Shown here in pieces: positions 7,370 to 16,515 of a stretch of 64,000 nt of DNA. The DNA is taken from contig NZ_CP110001.1 of NCBI RefSeq assembly GCF_025947185.1, forward strand, positions 4,609,855 through 4,673,854, read 5' to 3'. This DNA is from Flavobacterium sp. N2038. Lineage in GTDB: Bacteria; Bacteroidota; Bacteroidia; Flavobacteriales; Flavobacteriaceae. Under the pieces are notes generated by a model that saw only the letters and a list, made by a program, of their open reading frames with translations, was not told where the DNA came from and searched no databases. A program made the position numbers and the translations under genes. Position 1 is the first letter of the stretch. Every line of letters begins with the position of its first letter.

Positions 7370-8686
7370 ATGAGTACTACAACTACGCCTTTTGTGGCTT
7401 TCAAAGTAAAAGACATTTCTCTTGCGGCTTGGGGAAGAAAAGAAATTGAACTAGCTGAAGCTGAGATGCCAGGTTTAATGGCGCTTCGTGCTGAATATAA
7501 AGACGAACAACCTCTTAAAGGTGCTCGTATCGCTGGATGTTTACACATGACGATTCAAACTGCAGTTTTGATCGAAACTTTAATTGCTCTTGGTGCAGAG
7601 GTTACTTGGTCTTCTTGTAACATTTTCTCTACTCAGGATCAGGCTGCTGCTGCTATTGCTGCTGCAGGAATTCAGGTTTATGCTTGGAAAGGTCTTGACG
7701 AAGAATCATTTGACTGGTGTATTGAGCAAACTTTATTCTTTGGTGAAGATAGAAAACCATTGAACATGATTCTTGATGATGGTGGAGATTTAACTAACAT
7801 GGTTATTGATCGTTACCCAGAATTAGTTCCTGGAATTAAAGGATTATCTGAAGAAACTACAACTGGAGTTCACAGACTTTACGAAAGAGTAAAAGCCGGA
7901 ACTTTACCAATGCCAGCAATCAACATTAACGACTCTGTTACTAAATCTAAATTTGATAACAAATACGGATGTAAAGAATCTGCTGTAGATGCTGTACGTC
8001 GTGCAACTGACTTAATGTTAGCTGGAAAAAGAGTAATCGTTTGTGGATATGGTGATGTTGGAAAAGGAACTGCAGCTTCTTTCAGAGGTGCTGGATCTAT
8101 TGTAACTGTTACTGAAATTGACCCAATTTGTGCTTTACAAGCTGCAATGGACGGTTACGAAGTTAAAAAATTAAACACTGTAATTGCTAATGCTGATATC
8201 ATCATTACAACTACTGGAAACAAAGATATCGTTCTTGGAGAGCACTTCGAGCAAATGAAAGACAAAACTGTTGTTTGTAACATTGGTCACTTCGATAACG
8301 AAATTGATATGGCTTGGTTAAACAAAAACCATGGTGCATCTAAAATCGAAATCAAACCACAAGTTGACAAATACAACATTGCTGGAAAAGATATCATTAT
8401 CTTGGCAGAAGGTCGTTTAGTAAACCTTGGTTGTGCTACAGGTCACCCAAGTTTTGTAATGAGTAACTCATTTACGAACCAAACTTTGGCACAAATCGAA
8501 TTATGGAATAACAGTGCAGCTTATAAAAATGATGTTTATATGTTACCAAAACATTTAGATGAAAAAGTTGCTGCTTTACACTTAGCTAAATTAGGAGTTG
8601 AACTTGAAGTTTTAAGAGAAGATCAGGCTGCTTATATTGGTGTTGAGGTTCAAGGTCCATTTAAACCAGAGTACTACAGATACTAA
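7370..8686 (+). CDS. ahcY: Adenosylhomocysteinase (S-adenosylhomocysteine hydrolase)
   Basis: A full-length 438-residue SAHase. Visible marks are [13 protein letters not shown] and the catalytic-domain [12 protein letters not shown], the NAD-binding [17 protein letters not shown]ossmann loop, then [12 protein letters not shown], and the conserved C-terminus ending FKPEYYRY. It splits SAH into adenosine and homocysteine, relieving product inhibition of methyltransferases. It stands alone between a repeat island and a strong terminator. Codon use (many ACT, GCT, GGT) looks like that of a highly expressed gene. Confidence 0.98.
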   Translation: MSTTTTPFVAFKVKDISLAAWGRKEIELAEAEMPGLMALRAEYKDEQPLKGARIAGCLHMTIQTAVLIETLIALGAEVTWSSCNIFSTQDQAAAAIAAAGIQVYAWKGLDEESFDWCIEQTLFFGEDRKPLNMILDDGGDLTNMVIDRYPELVPGIKGLSEETTTGVHRLYERVKAGTLPMPAININDSVTKSKFDNKYGCKESAVDAVRRATDLMLAGKRVIVCGYGDVGKGTAASFRGAGSIVTVTEIDPICALQAAMDGYEVKKLNTVIANADIIITTTGNKDIVLGEHFEQMKDKTVVCNIGHFDNEIDMAWLNKNHGASKIEIKPQVDKYNIAGKDIIILAEGRLVNLGCATGHPSFVMSNSFTNQTLAQIELWNNSAAYKNDVYMLPKHLDEKVAALHLAKLGVELEVLREDQAAYIGVEVQGPFKPEYYRY

Positions 8687-8734
8687 TCTATTTTAGATTT
8701 ACGATTGTAGATCTTAGATTTTTAATTCATATTC

Positions 8735-8776
8735 AAACCCGACAGGTTTTAAAAACCTGTCGGGTTTTCTCTTTTT
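8735..8776 (+). terminator. Strong intrinsic terminator after ahcY
   Basis: A 16-bp perfect stem (AAACCCGACAGGTTTT and its complement, with one base between) is followed by TCTCTTTTT. The ACCCGACAGGT core resembles a repeat widely used as a terminator in flavobacteria. Confidence 0.85.
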
Positions 8777-8917
8777 AATAGATTTTTTTATAAATTGAAA
8801 TTCTTTTTCCGGGGCCAAAAAAACATTTCTCTGAAAAAATTGCACGTTTATAAATATCTACTTACTTTTAATAATCATAATAAGAATCTATTTCTCAAAT
8901 ACTTAAACAGTGTAAAA

Positions 8918-11236
8918 TTGAAAAAAACATCTTATTTACTCGTTTTCTTATTTTTATTGTGTCTCCCACACATTATTCTTTCTCAGGAAAAGAAACCCAA
9001 AGTCGTTTTAGTCCTGAGCGGCGGTGGAGCTAAAGGGATTGCGCATATTCCACTTTTACAAAAACTGGATTCTCTACACATCGTTCCCGATCTTATTGTT
9101 GGAAACAGTATGGGAAGCATCATTGGCGGTTTATACGCCATGGGATACTCTGGTGATAGTATCGAAAAAATTACCAAAAACATTTATTGGGATAAACTCC
9201 TTGGCGGAGGCCAATCGTTGCGATCTGTAAGCGCAGAAGAAAAAAGAGAATTTCAAAGATATTTAGTCGGAATAGGTGTTAAAGACGGGAAACTCAATAG
9301 TGTTGGTTCCCTTTTAAACGATCAAAATCTAAGAGAATACCTTTCTGAATTAACTTATCCTGTATATAATGTCAAAGATTTTGACAGTCTCCCAATCCCT
9401 TTTAGAGCCATGGCTACCGACTTGGTTGAAGGCAAAGAAGTTATTTTAAGCAAAGGCAATCTGGCTTATGCAATGAGAGCCAGTATGTCGCTGCCCGCTA
9501 TCTTCAAACCAATGCCTTATGGGAAAAGTGTATTAGTAGACGGTGGTGTATTGAATAATTTCCCTACAGATATTGCCAAACAAATGGGCGCTGATATTAT
9601 TATTGGTAGTGATGTCGGAGGAGGAATGGAACCAATTGATAAGCTGAACAATATTATGACGGTTTTAATGCAGACCAGTATGTTCCCTAGTAATATTAAA
9701 AATCCGGCAAACCGTGATCTTTGTACAATATTAGTCGATCACTTGCCCAACCTGCGTTTCTCTACCGCCGATTTTGCTGATAGTAACGAAATCTACAAAG
9801 ACGGTAAAATAGCAACAAATCAAAATCTTCCTGCTTTAATTGCTTTATCAGAAAAGCTCAGGGGATTTCCGCAACGAACTCACGGATTACCCGATATGCC
9901 CAAAGAATTTGTGCTTGATACTATAATTTACAAAAAAATAAGTCCCGAAAATCTTCCGTTAGTCGTTGGAAGAGCCAATCTTAAAACTCATGTAAAATAT
10001 ACCACCAAAGATTTAATTGCAGGTATTAACAGAGCAATGGGGACTAATCTTTTTGATGAAATTACGTACAACTATTTTATCAAAGACGAAGACAAACTAG
10101 GAATTACATTATTTGGATTTGAGCGTGCTAAAAATCAGCTAAACACATCTGTACATTATGACACTTACAGAGGTGTTGGAATCATTTTTAATTATACCGC
10201 CAGAAACGTTCTTGCAGATGCATCACGCCTTTTGATAACTGCTGATATTGCAGAACAGCCAAAAGCGAGAATCAATTATCAGAAAAATTTTGGAGGACAC
10301 AGAGAATGGTGGTGGGCTTCTGAAGCATATGGTGCTTTCTTAAGACAAGAAATTTACATCAATGGTAAGGCCTCTGATAACATCTTGTATAATGCTTTTG
10401 AATTCAACAATGAGATAAACAGGAATTTAAATTCTCTTAAAAGCTATTTTGGTTTTGGACTGAGTTATCATTACACCAATTTAAAACCAAAATACGACCG
10501 GGAATACAATCCCAACTCCATCAATATTACCAATTACAGCTTTAACAATATCGAAATGAACATGCATTATTCTTATAATGATATGGATAAAGTTTTTTTT
10601 GCAACAAACGGCACAATCATAAAAGCAAATGTGTCGCGATCATTTCTTACCGATCTCGACACCTCATTTTCTGACCCCAATTTAATGCCAATTTCTGGCA
10701 AAACAAATGGTTACACAAAATTTGGTTTTGGTATTGAGAAAAGATTGCTCTTAAAAAAGAAAATCACAGGAATCATAGGGTTCGATTCTTATTTTATTTT
10801 TCAGGATAAACTTAAAGAGGATCAAATTCCGTTTTCAGGATTTGGTTATGCCGCAAAATATTTCTTAGGAGGAATTATTCCGAGCTCCGGCAGTAATCGT
10901 TTTTCGTTTGCAGGTTTACATGAAGACGAACTTAATGTTACTCAATATATGGGACTTAAACTGGGTTCTCAAATAAATATTATCGGAAAAATTTATCTGA
11001 CACCTCATTTTAATATTGCCACCGTTGGTTTTGATACTTTTGACGATTACCTTGATCACGCATTCAATCCAAAAGGAAATTGGGACGAAAATCTCGAACC
11101 TAGTCTTGTAATATCAGGCGGAGCTGCAATTTCCTATCAGTCCATTCTAGGTCCAATCCATTTTGACACCTCCTGGATAAACAATATAGACAAAGTAAGA
11201 TTATTTTTTAGCGTTGGATTATCACTAAACCCCTAA
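8918..11236 (+). CDS. Patatin-like phospholipase with C-terminal outer-membrane barrel
   Basis: From the TTG at 8918 the protein has 772 residues and a clean signal peptide (KKTSYLLVFLFLLCLPHIILSQ); the frame opens at another TTG (8795) but that extension lacks a signal and adds a poorly coding stretch. The patatin domain shows GGGAKG (35-40, oxyanion hole), the lipase box GNSMGS with nucleophile S64, and VDGGVLNNFP with the catalytic Asp. The second half is aromatic-rich beta-strand sequence ending in NNIDKVRLFFSVGLSLNP, resembling PlpD/BamA-like surface barrels. It is likely an outer-membrane lipase of the type Vd kind. Confidence 0.88.
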   Translation: MKKTSYLLVFLFLLCLPHIILSQEKKPKVVLVLSGGGAKGIAHIPLLQKLDSLHIVPDLIVGNSMGSIIGGLYAMGYSGDSIEKITKNIYWDKLLGGGQSLRSVSAEEKREFQRYLVGIGVKDGKLNSVGSLLNDQNLREYLSELTYPVYNVKDFDSLPIPFRAMATDLVEGKEVILSKGNLAYAMRASMSLPAIFKPMPYGKSVLVDGGVLNNFPTDIAKQMGADIIIGSDVGGGMEPIDKLNNIMTVLMQTSMFPSNIKNPANRDLCTILVDHLPNLRFSTADFADSNEIYKDGKIATNQNLPALIALSEKLRGFPQRTHGLPDMPKEFVLDTIIYKKISPENLPLVVGRANLKTHVKYTTKDLIAGINRAMGTNLFDEITYNYFIKDEDKLGITLFGFERAKNQLNTSVHYDTYRGVGIIFNYTARNVLADASRLLITADIAEQPKARINYQKNFGGHREWWWASEAYGAFLRQEIYINGKASDNILYNAFEFNNEINRNLNSLKSYFGFGLSYHYTNLKPKYDREYNPNSINITNYSFNNIEMNMHYSYNDMDKVFFATNGTIIKANVSRSFLTDLDTSFSDPNLMPISGKTNGYTKFGFGIEKRLLLKKKITGIIGFDSYFIFQDKLKEDQIPFSGFGYAAKYFLGGIIPSSGSNRFSFAGLHEDELNVTQYMGLKLGSQINIIGKIYLTPHFNIATVGFDTFDDYLDHAFNPKGNWDENLEPSLVISGGAAISYQSILGPIHFDTSWINNIDKVRLFFSVGLSLNP

Positions 11237-11400
11237 GAGAATTAATCCCCATATTTTAAATCTAAAATCTGATATCAGAAATCTAAAATAAATTAGGACG
11301 CACCAATACACGCAGATCAAGAACCCAAAATAGTCCGATATTATTTATGCCCCCTGAAATTTTAAGTTTAAATTTGAAACTCCAGAATTCATCAAAAAAT

Positions 11401-11408
11401 AAAGGAGG
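11401..11408 (+). promoter_or_regulatory. Unusually strong Shine-Dalgarno (AAAGGAGG)
   Basis: AAAGGAGG lies 8 bases before the ATG at 11417. Nearly all other starts in the window have only A-rich leaders, as usual in Bacteroidota, so this is exceptional. Confidence 0.6.
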
Positions 11409-11416
11409 AAAAAATT

Positions 11417-11701
11417 ATGATCGAAAAAGTTTTATGTGAAGTACACGGTTCAAAAGAAATGTCTTTTGGCTGTATTCACATTGCGATGGCACTAAATTCA
11501 GAAGAAAAAACAGGCTTTTTCTATTCAGAAGCCGAAGAAGATCTTCCTAAAATTGCCTGGTGCGGAGAATGTGAGCAATGGCTTCTTGACAATGGTGAAG
11601 AGTGGACCGACGTTTTTCAAGCCCGAGCCGACTTTAAAATGTTATGTTCCGATTGTTTTGAAGAAGCAAAAAACAAGGAATCAGAAATTCATATACGCTA
11701 A
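11417..11701 (+). CDS. Small Cys/His-rich protein, putative zinc-binding, unknown function
   Basis: A 94-residue acidic protein with no signal or membrane segment. Potential metal ligands are spread as C7-x2-H10, C19-x-H21, CGEC and CSDC, suggesting one or two zinc sites. Aromatic and acidic residues dominate the middle (FFYSEAEEDLPKIAWCGECEQW). I recognise no named family. The start is supported by the strong Shine-Dalgarno. It is followed 9 bp later by the WG-repeat gene, so the two may share a transcript. Confidence 0.75.
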   Translation: MIEKVLCEVHGSKEMSFGCIHIAMALNSEEKTGFFYSEAEEDLPKIAWCGECEQWLLDNGEEWTDVFQARADFKMLCSDCFEEAKNKESEIHIR

Positions 11702-11710
11702 GTAAGTCTC

Positions 11711-12790
11711 ATGAAAAAGATTATTGTTTTTTCTGTTTTTCTCTTTTTAAATTTAACCGCATTTGCTCAAAAGAATGATATCTGGACTTCATTTCCGGAT
11801 AAAGATTCCACTCACATTGGATTTAAAGATAAAAATGGGGTAATCAAAATTGAACCCAAATTTATGGGAATGACAATCGCCCATAAATTCGAAAATATTA
11901 TTGCTGTCAATGAAGAAAAAAATCAAAAATGGGAAAGCTATTATTTGACCAAAACCGGAAAAATTGTTGGTCGCGATAGTTTATATATTTTTGACAATGG
12001 ACCAGATTGTGAAAATGAAGGTTTTATAAGATTTACTGATCATAAAACTGATAAAATGGGAATGTTTAACCCTGAGGGCAAAATTGCAATCCCAGCGATA
12101 TACAGCAATTTGACCAAAGTCAGAAACGGAATGATTCTGGTTCTTAAAGATGCTGAAAAAAAACAAGACGGAGAACATTTCTTCTGGACTGGAGGAACAG
12201 AACTTCTAATCGACACTAAAAACAACGTTTTAATTGAAGATTTTACATACAATGATAATCTTAATTTTTACTCACTGGAAAAATCAGCAACTGCAAGTAA
12301 AGACCCTATAAGAGAAAGTTTCCCTGGTGTTGACGGACAATACTATTCGTTTATAAATTTTGAAAAAGAGTTTAACGAATGGCTTAAAAAAAGCGTCCTT
12401 AAAGATTTATCAAAAGCCAATTTAGAAAAACATTCTTTTGACAAAATCACCTATTGGAAAGAACCAAACGGCTGGATAAGTAAATCTAAAAGCAAATTTA
12501 TTGATCAGAATTACAATCTTCTAAAATTAAAACTACAGCAATTAAATTCTCCGAAAACAGATTATTTTGTTTCTACTGATGGATTAAATCAGTTTATTTT
12601 TGAATCTGCTGAATATGCCGTGTATTTCAACAACTGCAATGAATCTAAAGAATGGTTGTATCCAACAATGGATGTTGTAATCAATCCAAAAAACAAAACT
12701 GATTTCGGACAAGATCATTTTGAATTTTTACGAACTGAAAATGGATATAAATTAATCAGCATTTCTCTTAAAAAAGATAATCTCAAATAA
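11711..12790 (+). CDS. Secreted WG-repeat-like protein
   Basis: A 359-residue protein with signal peptide (MKKIIVFSVFLFLNLTAFAQ). The repeats IGFKDKNGVIKIEPKFMGM and MGMFNPEGKIAIPAIYSNL are typical WG/KWG repeats, which form small beta-propeller-like units. The C-terminal half has no recognised domain. Its function is unknown; family members are periplasmic or surface proteins in Bacteroidota. Confidence 0.8.
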   Translation: MKKIIVFSVFLFLNLTAFAQKNDIWTSFPDKDSTHIGFKDKNGVIKIEPKFMGMTIAHKFENIIAVNEEKNQKWESYYLTKTGKIVGRDSLYIFDNGPDCENEGFIRFTDHKTDKMGMFNPEGKIAIPAIYSNLTKVRNGMILVLKDAEKKQDGEHFFWTGGTELLIDTKNNVLIEDFTYNDNLNFYSLEKSATASKDPIRESFPGVDGQYYSFINFEKEFNEWLKKSVLKDLSKANLEKHSFDKITYWKEPNGWISKSKSKFIDQNYNLLKLKLQQLNSPKTDYFVSTDGLNQFIFESAEYAVYFNNCNESKEWLYPTMDVVINPKNKTDFGQDHFEFLRTENGYKLISISLKKDNLK

Positions 12791-12814
12791 TTCAGCTTCA
12801 TTCTGTACAAAGCT

Positions 12815-12822
12815 TAACTTTG
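12815..12822 (+). promoter_or_regulatory. -7 promoter element (TAACTTTG) that fixes the SMR start
   Basis: TAACTTTG matches TAnnTTTG. It overlaps the alternative TTG start at 12820, so translation must begin at the ATG 12838, leaving a leader of about 10 bases. Confidence 0.6.
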
Positions 12823-12837
12823 CAAAAAACGCGAGCC

Positions 12838-13170
12838 ATGAAGAATTTTTTATTTTTATTCGTTGCCATAATTTTCGAAATCATTGCTACTTCTGCATTA
12901 AAAAAATCCGAAGAATTCACCAAATTACTTCCAAGCATAATTACCATTATAGGATATTGTGGCGCTTTTTATTGTTTAAGCTTTGCTATTAGAACCATTC
13001 CGGTTGGTTTTGCTTACGCTATCTGGTCTGGAGTTGGAATTGTTTTAATAACGATTATCGGAGCGGTTTTCTTCAAAGAAATTCCGGATTTACCAGCTAT
13101 TATCGGACTTGCATTAATTATACTTGGCGTTGTTGTAATTAATGTTTTTTCTAAAACTACGGCACATTAG
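12838..13170 (+). CDS. SMR-family efflux transporter (EmrE/QacE-like)
   Basis: From the ATG at 12838, 110 residues with four transmembrane helices. The first helix carries the essential carboxylate as E14 (LFVAIIFEIIATSALK), exactly where EmrE has it; helix 3 has the IPVGFAYAIWSGVGIV signature and helix 4 the GLALIILGVVVINV pattern. SMR proteins are dual-topology dimers that exchange protons for cationic drugs or guanidinium. It appears to be a single-gene unit. Confidence 0.93.
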   Translation: MKNFLFLFVAIIFEIIATSALKKSEEFTKLLPSIITIIGYCGAFYCLSFAIRTIPVGFAYAIWSGVGIVLITIIGAVFFKEIPDLPAIIGLALIILGVVVINVFSKTTAH

Positions 13171-13182
13171 ATCAAAAAACAT

Positions 13183-13190
13183 TACTTTTG
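13183..13190 (+). promoter_or_regulatory. -7 promoter element of the Fic gene (TACTTTTG)
   Basis: TACTTTTG fits TAnnTTTG and its last two bases are the first two of the palindrome at 13189-13212. The transcript would start inside the palindrome and be almost leaderless. Confidence 0.55.
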
Positions 13191-13212
13191 ATAGTATCAA
13201 ATGATACTATCA
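13189..13212. promoter_or_regulatory. Perfect palindromic operator over the Fic start
   Basis: TGATAGTATC and its perfect complement are separated by 4 bp (AAAT). It runs from the end of the -7 element to the first base of the ATG at 13212, so a bound protein would block transcription. Autoregulation by the C-terminal winged helix of Fic is the simplest reading. Confidence 0.7.
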
Positions 13213-14165
13213 TGAAGCCTCCGTATGACATTACTCCAACAATATTAATGTTGGTAAGCGCTATATCTGAAAAGATTGGAGCAGTACACGCTATCTATCT
13301 TGATAAACAATCTCCTCAATTAAGAAAACTAAATCGAATTAAAACAATTCATTCCTCTTTACAAATTGAAGGCAATACTTTAACCGAAGAACAGATAACT
13401 GCTTTAATAGAAAATAAGAGAATTATTGGTCCGCAAAAGGATGTTTTGGAAGTCCTAAATGCTATTAAAGTTTATGAAAAATTAGATCAATATGATTCTA
13501 CTTCTTCAAAGAGCTTTTTAGAAGCACATGAACTATTAATGAAAGATTTAATAGCTGACCCCGGTAAATACAGAAAACAAGGTGTTGGAATAGTTAAAGG
13601 ATCAAAAGTTGCTCACATTGCTCCTTCCCACGAAAATGTCCCTTTTTTAATGAATGACTTGTTTAAATATTTAAATGATAAAAACGAATTAACCTTAATT
13701 AAGAGTTGTGTTTTTCATTATGAAATGGAATTTATTCATCCTTTTATTGATGGAAATGGAAGAATGGGAAGATTATGGCAAACTGTAATTTTAATGCAAG
13801 AATATCCTGTTTTTGAATTTCTACCTTTTGAAAGTTTAATTAGCCAAACGCAAGATAATTATTACAAGTCACTTGCGCTAAGCGATAACACAGGAAAATC
13901 CACTCATTTTATTGAATATATGCTCAATGTAATTAATAAGTCTTTAGATGGTTTATTGAATTATAATAATAGAACACTAAGAGACATTGATCGATTAGAA
14001 TATTTTTGTTCTTTAGGAATTAAAGTTTTTACCCGAAAAGATTACATGAACATATTTAAAGATATTTCTTCAGCGACTGCCAGCAGAGATTTAAAAAAAG
14101 GTGTCGAACTGAAAATATTAAATATTACAGGAAATCAAAGTACTACAAAATACAGTATTGCATAA
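13212..14165 (+). CDS. Fic-family protein with N-terminal inhibitory motif and C-terminal winged helix
   Basis: From the ATG at 13212 (MKPPYDITPT) it has 317 residues; the TTG at 13188 lies in the promoter. The active-site motif HPFIDGNGRMGR spans about 176-187, with the catalytic His first. The class II inhibitory helix SLQIEGN (S49, E53) precedes the Fic core, so AMPylation is expected to be auto-inhibited. A DUF4172/Fic_N-like N-terminus and a C-terminal segment (DIDRLEYFCSLG ... SSATASRDLKKGVELKIL) resembling a winged helix follow. No antitoxin gene is adjacent. The palindrome at its start supports self-regulation. Confidence 0.9.
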   Translation: MKPPYDITPTILMLVSAISEKIGAVHAIYLDKQSPQLRKLNRIKTIHSSLQIEGNTLTEEQITALIENKRIIGPQKDVLEVLNAIKVYEKLDQYDSTSSKSFLEAHELLMKDLIADPGKYRKQGVGIVKGSKVAHIAPSHENVPFLMNDLFKYLNDKNELTLIKSCVFHYEMEFIHPFIDGNGRMGRLWQTVILMQEYPVFEFLPFESLISQTQDNYYKSLALSDNTGKSTHFIEYMLNVINKSLDGLLNYNNRTLRDIDRLEYFCSLGIKVFTRKDYMNIFKDISSATASRDLKKGVELKILNITGNQSTTKYSIA

Positions 14166-14179
14166 TTCAAAAAAAAAAA

Positions 14180-14644
14180 ATGATTTTCAAAAAAGCTACC
14201 ATTTCAGATTTAAAAGAAATGCAACAACTGTATATCGAAACCATTCAATCCGTTTGTAAAAACGATTATAATCCGGAACAAATCGAAGCCTGGATTTATG
14301 GTGTAAAAAATACAGATCGCTGGGTTGAGGTTATCGAAACGCAATTTGTTTTATTAGCTATTATTGAAAACCAAATCGCCGGATTCGGCACTTTGAAAGG
14401 CGGGAATTATATTGATTTTTTCTATATTCATAAAGATTTCCAGAGACAAGGAATTGCAGCTAAACTTTTGATCGAATTAGAACTTGAAGCTAAGAATCAG
14501 CATTCAAAAATCATAACTTCGGATATCAGCATCACTGCAAAACCATTCTTTGAAAAGAAAGGCTTTATTACAAAAGCTGAACAAAAAAATATTCGTCTCA
14601 ATGCAACACTTATCAATTACAAGATGGAGAAAGAATTTAAATAA
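14180..14644 (+). CDS. GNAT-family N-acetyltransferase
   Basis: A 154-residue GNAT protein. The acetyl-CoA loop reads FQRQGIAAKLL after the strand YIDFFYIHKD, and the C-terminal TAKPFFEKKGFI is typical of the fold. It starts 14 bp after the Fic stop with a run of A's as leader, so it may share the Fic transcript. The substrate cannot be told from sequence. Confidence 0.85.
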   Translation: MIFKKATISDLKEMQQLYIETIQSVCKNDYNPEQIEAWIYGVKNTDRWVEVIETQFVLLAIIENQIAGFGTLKGGNYIDFFYIHKDFQRQGIAAKLLIELELEAKNQHSKIITSDISITAKPFFEKKGFITKAEQKNIRLNATLINYKMEKEFK

Positions 14645-14759
14645 TAGTTTCAAGTTATATTAGAATGTGAAACTTGAAACAAAAAAACAAAAATCTATTT
14701 CCGCAAGTTTCAGATTTTCTACCTGCAAAAACCAATCGATCTTTGTATTATAAAATAGA

Positions 14760-15608
14760 ATGAAGATGAACACACAGGAAACCATCAATTATAATCGCAT
14801 AGCTGAAGCTATAGATTATATCAAAGCCAATTTTAAAGATCAGCCCAATCTTGATGAGGTTGCAGAGAAAGTGCATTTGAGTCCATTTCACTTTCAGCGG
14901 CTTTTTAGCGATTGGGCAGGAACGAGTCCGAAGAAGTTTTTGCAATATACCAGTCTTGAACATGCTAAAAAACTACTCAAAGAAAATCAGGCAACCATTT
15001 CTGAAACTGCATACGAAACCGGGCTTTCAGGCACAAGTCGTCTGCATGATTTATTTGTAAATATAGAAGGAATGACTCCTGCGGAATATAAAAATGGTGG
15101 AAAAAATCTGGAAATAAATTACAGCTTTGCCGAGAGTCCTTTTGGAGATATTATTGTAGCTTCAACACAGAAAGGCGTTTGTTTTATGGCTTTCGCCGAA
15201 GATGAAACAACTGGTTTTATTGCGTTGAAAGATAAATTCCCTAATGCTCAATTTTCTAAAAAGCTAGATTTAGCACAACAAAATGCACTTTTCATTTTCC
15301 AAAATGACTGGAGTAAATTATCTGAAATAAAACTACACTTAAAAGGAACCGATTTTCAGTTAAAAGTTTGGGAAACGCTACTGAAAATCCCTATGGGACA
15401 ACTTTCTACCTATGGCACAATTGCAAACCAAATTGATAAACCAAACGCATCTCGAGCAGTTGGAACAGCTATTGGAAGTAATCCTGTTGCATTCTTAATT
15501 CCTTGTCATCGCGTGATTCAATCTTCAGGAATTTTCGGCGGTTACATGTGGGGAAATACGAGAAAAACAGCTATTATTGGCTGGGAAGGTGCGCAAACAA
15601 ATCTATAG
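14760..15608 (+). CDS. Ada-like AraC regulator / O6-methylguanine-DNA methyltransferase lacking the zinc domain
   Basis: A 282-residue protein: AraC-type helix-turn-helix pair at about 10-110 (LDEVAEKVHLSPFHFQRLF, MTPAEY) and an Ogt/AGT domain from about 120, with the methyl-acceptor Cys249 in PCHRVI and the GTAIGSNP turn before it. It repairs O6-alkylguanine by suicide methyl transfer. The N-terminal Ada zinc domain that senses methylphosphotriesters is absent but occurs as a separate gene at 16715. The gene heads an alkylation-repair cluster. Confidence 0.93.
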   Translation: MKMNTQETINYNRIAEAIDYIKANFKDQPNLDEVAEKVHLSPFHFQRLFSDWAGTSPKKFLQYTSLEHAKKLLKENQATISETAYETGLSGTSRLHDLFVNIEGMTPAEYKNGGKNLEINYSFAESPFGDIIVASTQKGVCFMAFAEDETTGFIALKDKFPNAQFSKKLDLAQQNALFIFQNDWSKLSEIKLHLKGTDFQLKVWETLLKIPMGQLSTYGTIANQIDKPNASRAVGTAIGSNPVAFLIPCHRVIQSSGIFGGYMWGNTRKTAIIGWEGAQTNL

Positions 15609-15611
15609 TTT

Positions 15612-15722
15612 TCTGCCGAATTCACGAATTTTCTTTTTAAAATCTTTGCGATTATTTATTCGAATTAATTCGAATAATATTAGATAAAGTATTAAAAAAA
15701 ATAATTCGTGAATTCGTGGCAA
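15612..15722. repeat. Inverted-repeat intergenic element
   Basis: TCTGCCGAATTCACGAATT near the left end mirrors AATTCGTGAATTCGTGGCA at the right. The middle contains a perfect 22-bp palindrome at about 15657-15678 (TTATTCGAATT arm). A related element lies at 16549-16650. Likely a mobile-repeat remnant, and the right end overlaps the false GTG start at 15716 of the next gene. Confidence 0.6.
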
Positions 15723-15748
15723 AAAAAAATCTCAATCTAAAAATTATT

Positions 15749-16462
15749 ATGCAAAATATACAATCAAAAATTGCTTCTCAAAACTGGGAAAGCATCACCG
15801 AATCTATGCACGAAAATGGATTTGAAATCCTTCCAAAAGTGCTAAATAACGAACAATGCGAAGATTTAAAATTCGATTATGACAATCCGAATTTATACCG
15901 AAAAACAGTTGTAATGGAACGTTATCGCTTTGGTTTAGGTGAATACAAATATTTCAATTATCCGTTGCCTGATTTAATCCAGGATATTCGATCTGCAGTT
16001 TATCCCAGACTGGCTCCAATTGCCAATGCGTGGATGAAAGCTTTAAATATCAATACTTTTTTTCCTCAATCTCATGAAGAATTATTAAAGCAATGTCATG
16101 AAAATAATCAGCTGAAAGCAACAGTTTTAATTTTAAAATATGGTAAAAGCGGATTCAATACTTTGCATCAGGATTTATATGGAGACATTTATTTTCCAAT
16201 TCAGATTGTTCTTTTTCTAAACGAACCTGAAGTAGATTTTACTGGAGGAGAATTTGTCTTAACACAACAAACTCCAAGAGCTCAATCTAAAGCTATTGTT
16301 CTGAAACCCAAAAAAGGAGATATTCTCATTTTTACCACCAATTTCAGACCTCTAAAAGGCACAAAAGGATATTATAGAGTAAACATGAAACATGGCGTAA
16401 GTGAAGTTCATTCTGGCGAACGTTTTACGCTGGGAATTATTTTTCATGATGCGTTAAATTAA
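15749..16462 (+). CDS. 2OG-Fe(II) oxygenase in the alkylation-repair cluster
   Basis: I start at ATG 15749 (MQNIQSKIAS), giving 237 residues; the earlier GTG lies in the repeat. The double-stranded beta-helix signature is visible: H-x-D in TLHQDLYGD, the distal His in VNMKHGVSEV and a following Arg in GERFTLGI that would bind 2-oxoglutarate. The overall pattern is that of prolyl-4-hydroxylase-type 2OG oxygenases, not AlkB. It sits between the Ada-like gene and the Ada zinc-domain/alkB pair, so a repair or damage-response role is inferred. Confidence 0.85.
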   Translation: MQNIQSKIASQNWESITESMHENGFEILPKVLNNEQCEDLKFDYDNPNLYRKTVVMERYRFGLGEYKYFNYPLPDLIQDIRSAVYPRLAPIANAWMKALNINTFFPQSHEELLKQCHENNQLKATVLILKYGKSGFNTLHQDLYGDIYFPIQIVLFLNEPEVDFTGGEFVLTQQTPRAQSKAIVLKPKKGDILIFTTNFRPLKGTKGYYRVNMKHGVSEVHSGERFTLGIIFHDALN

Positions 16463-16515
16463 GGTGCATAGTTACAAAGGTTCTGAGGTTTTGAGGTTTC
16501 GAACCAACGCATATT

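Noticed and set aside
8795..8917. Upstream TTG start for the patatin protein
   Set aside because: It would hide the signal peptide behind 41 basic, poorly coding residues; the TTG at 8918 begins exactly at a good signal sequence.
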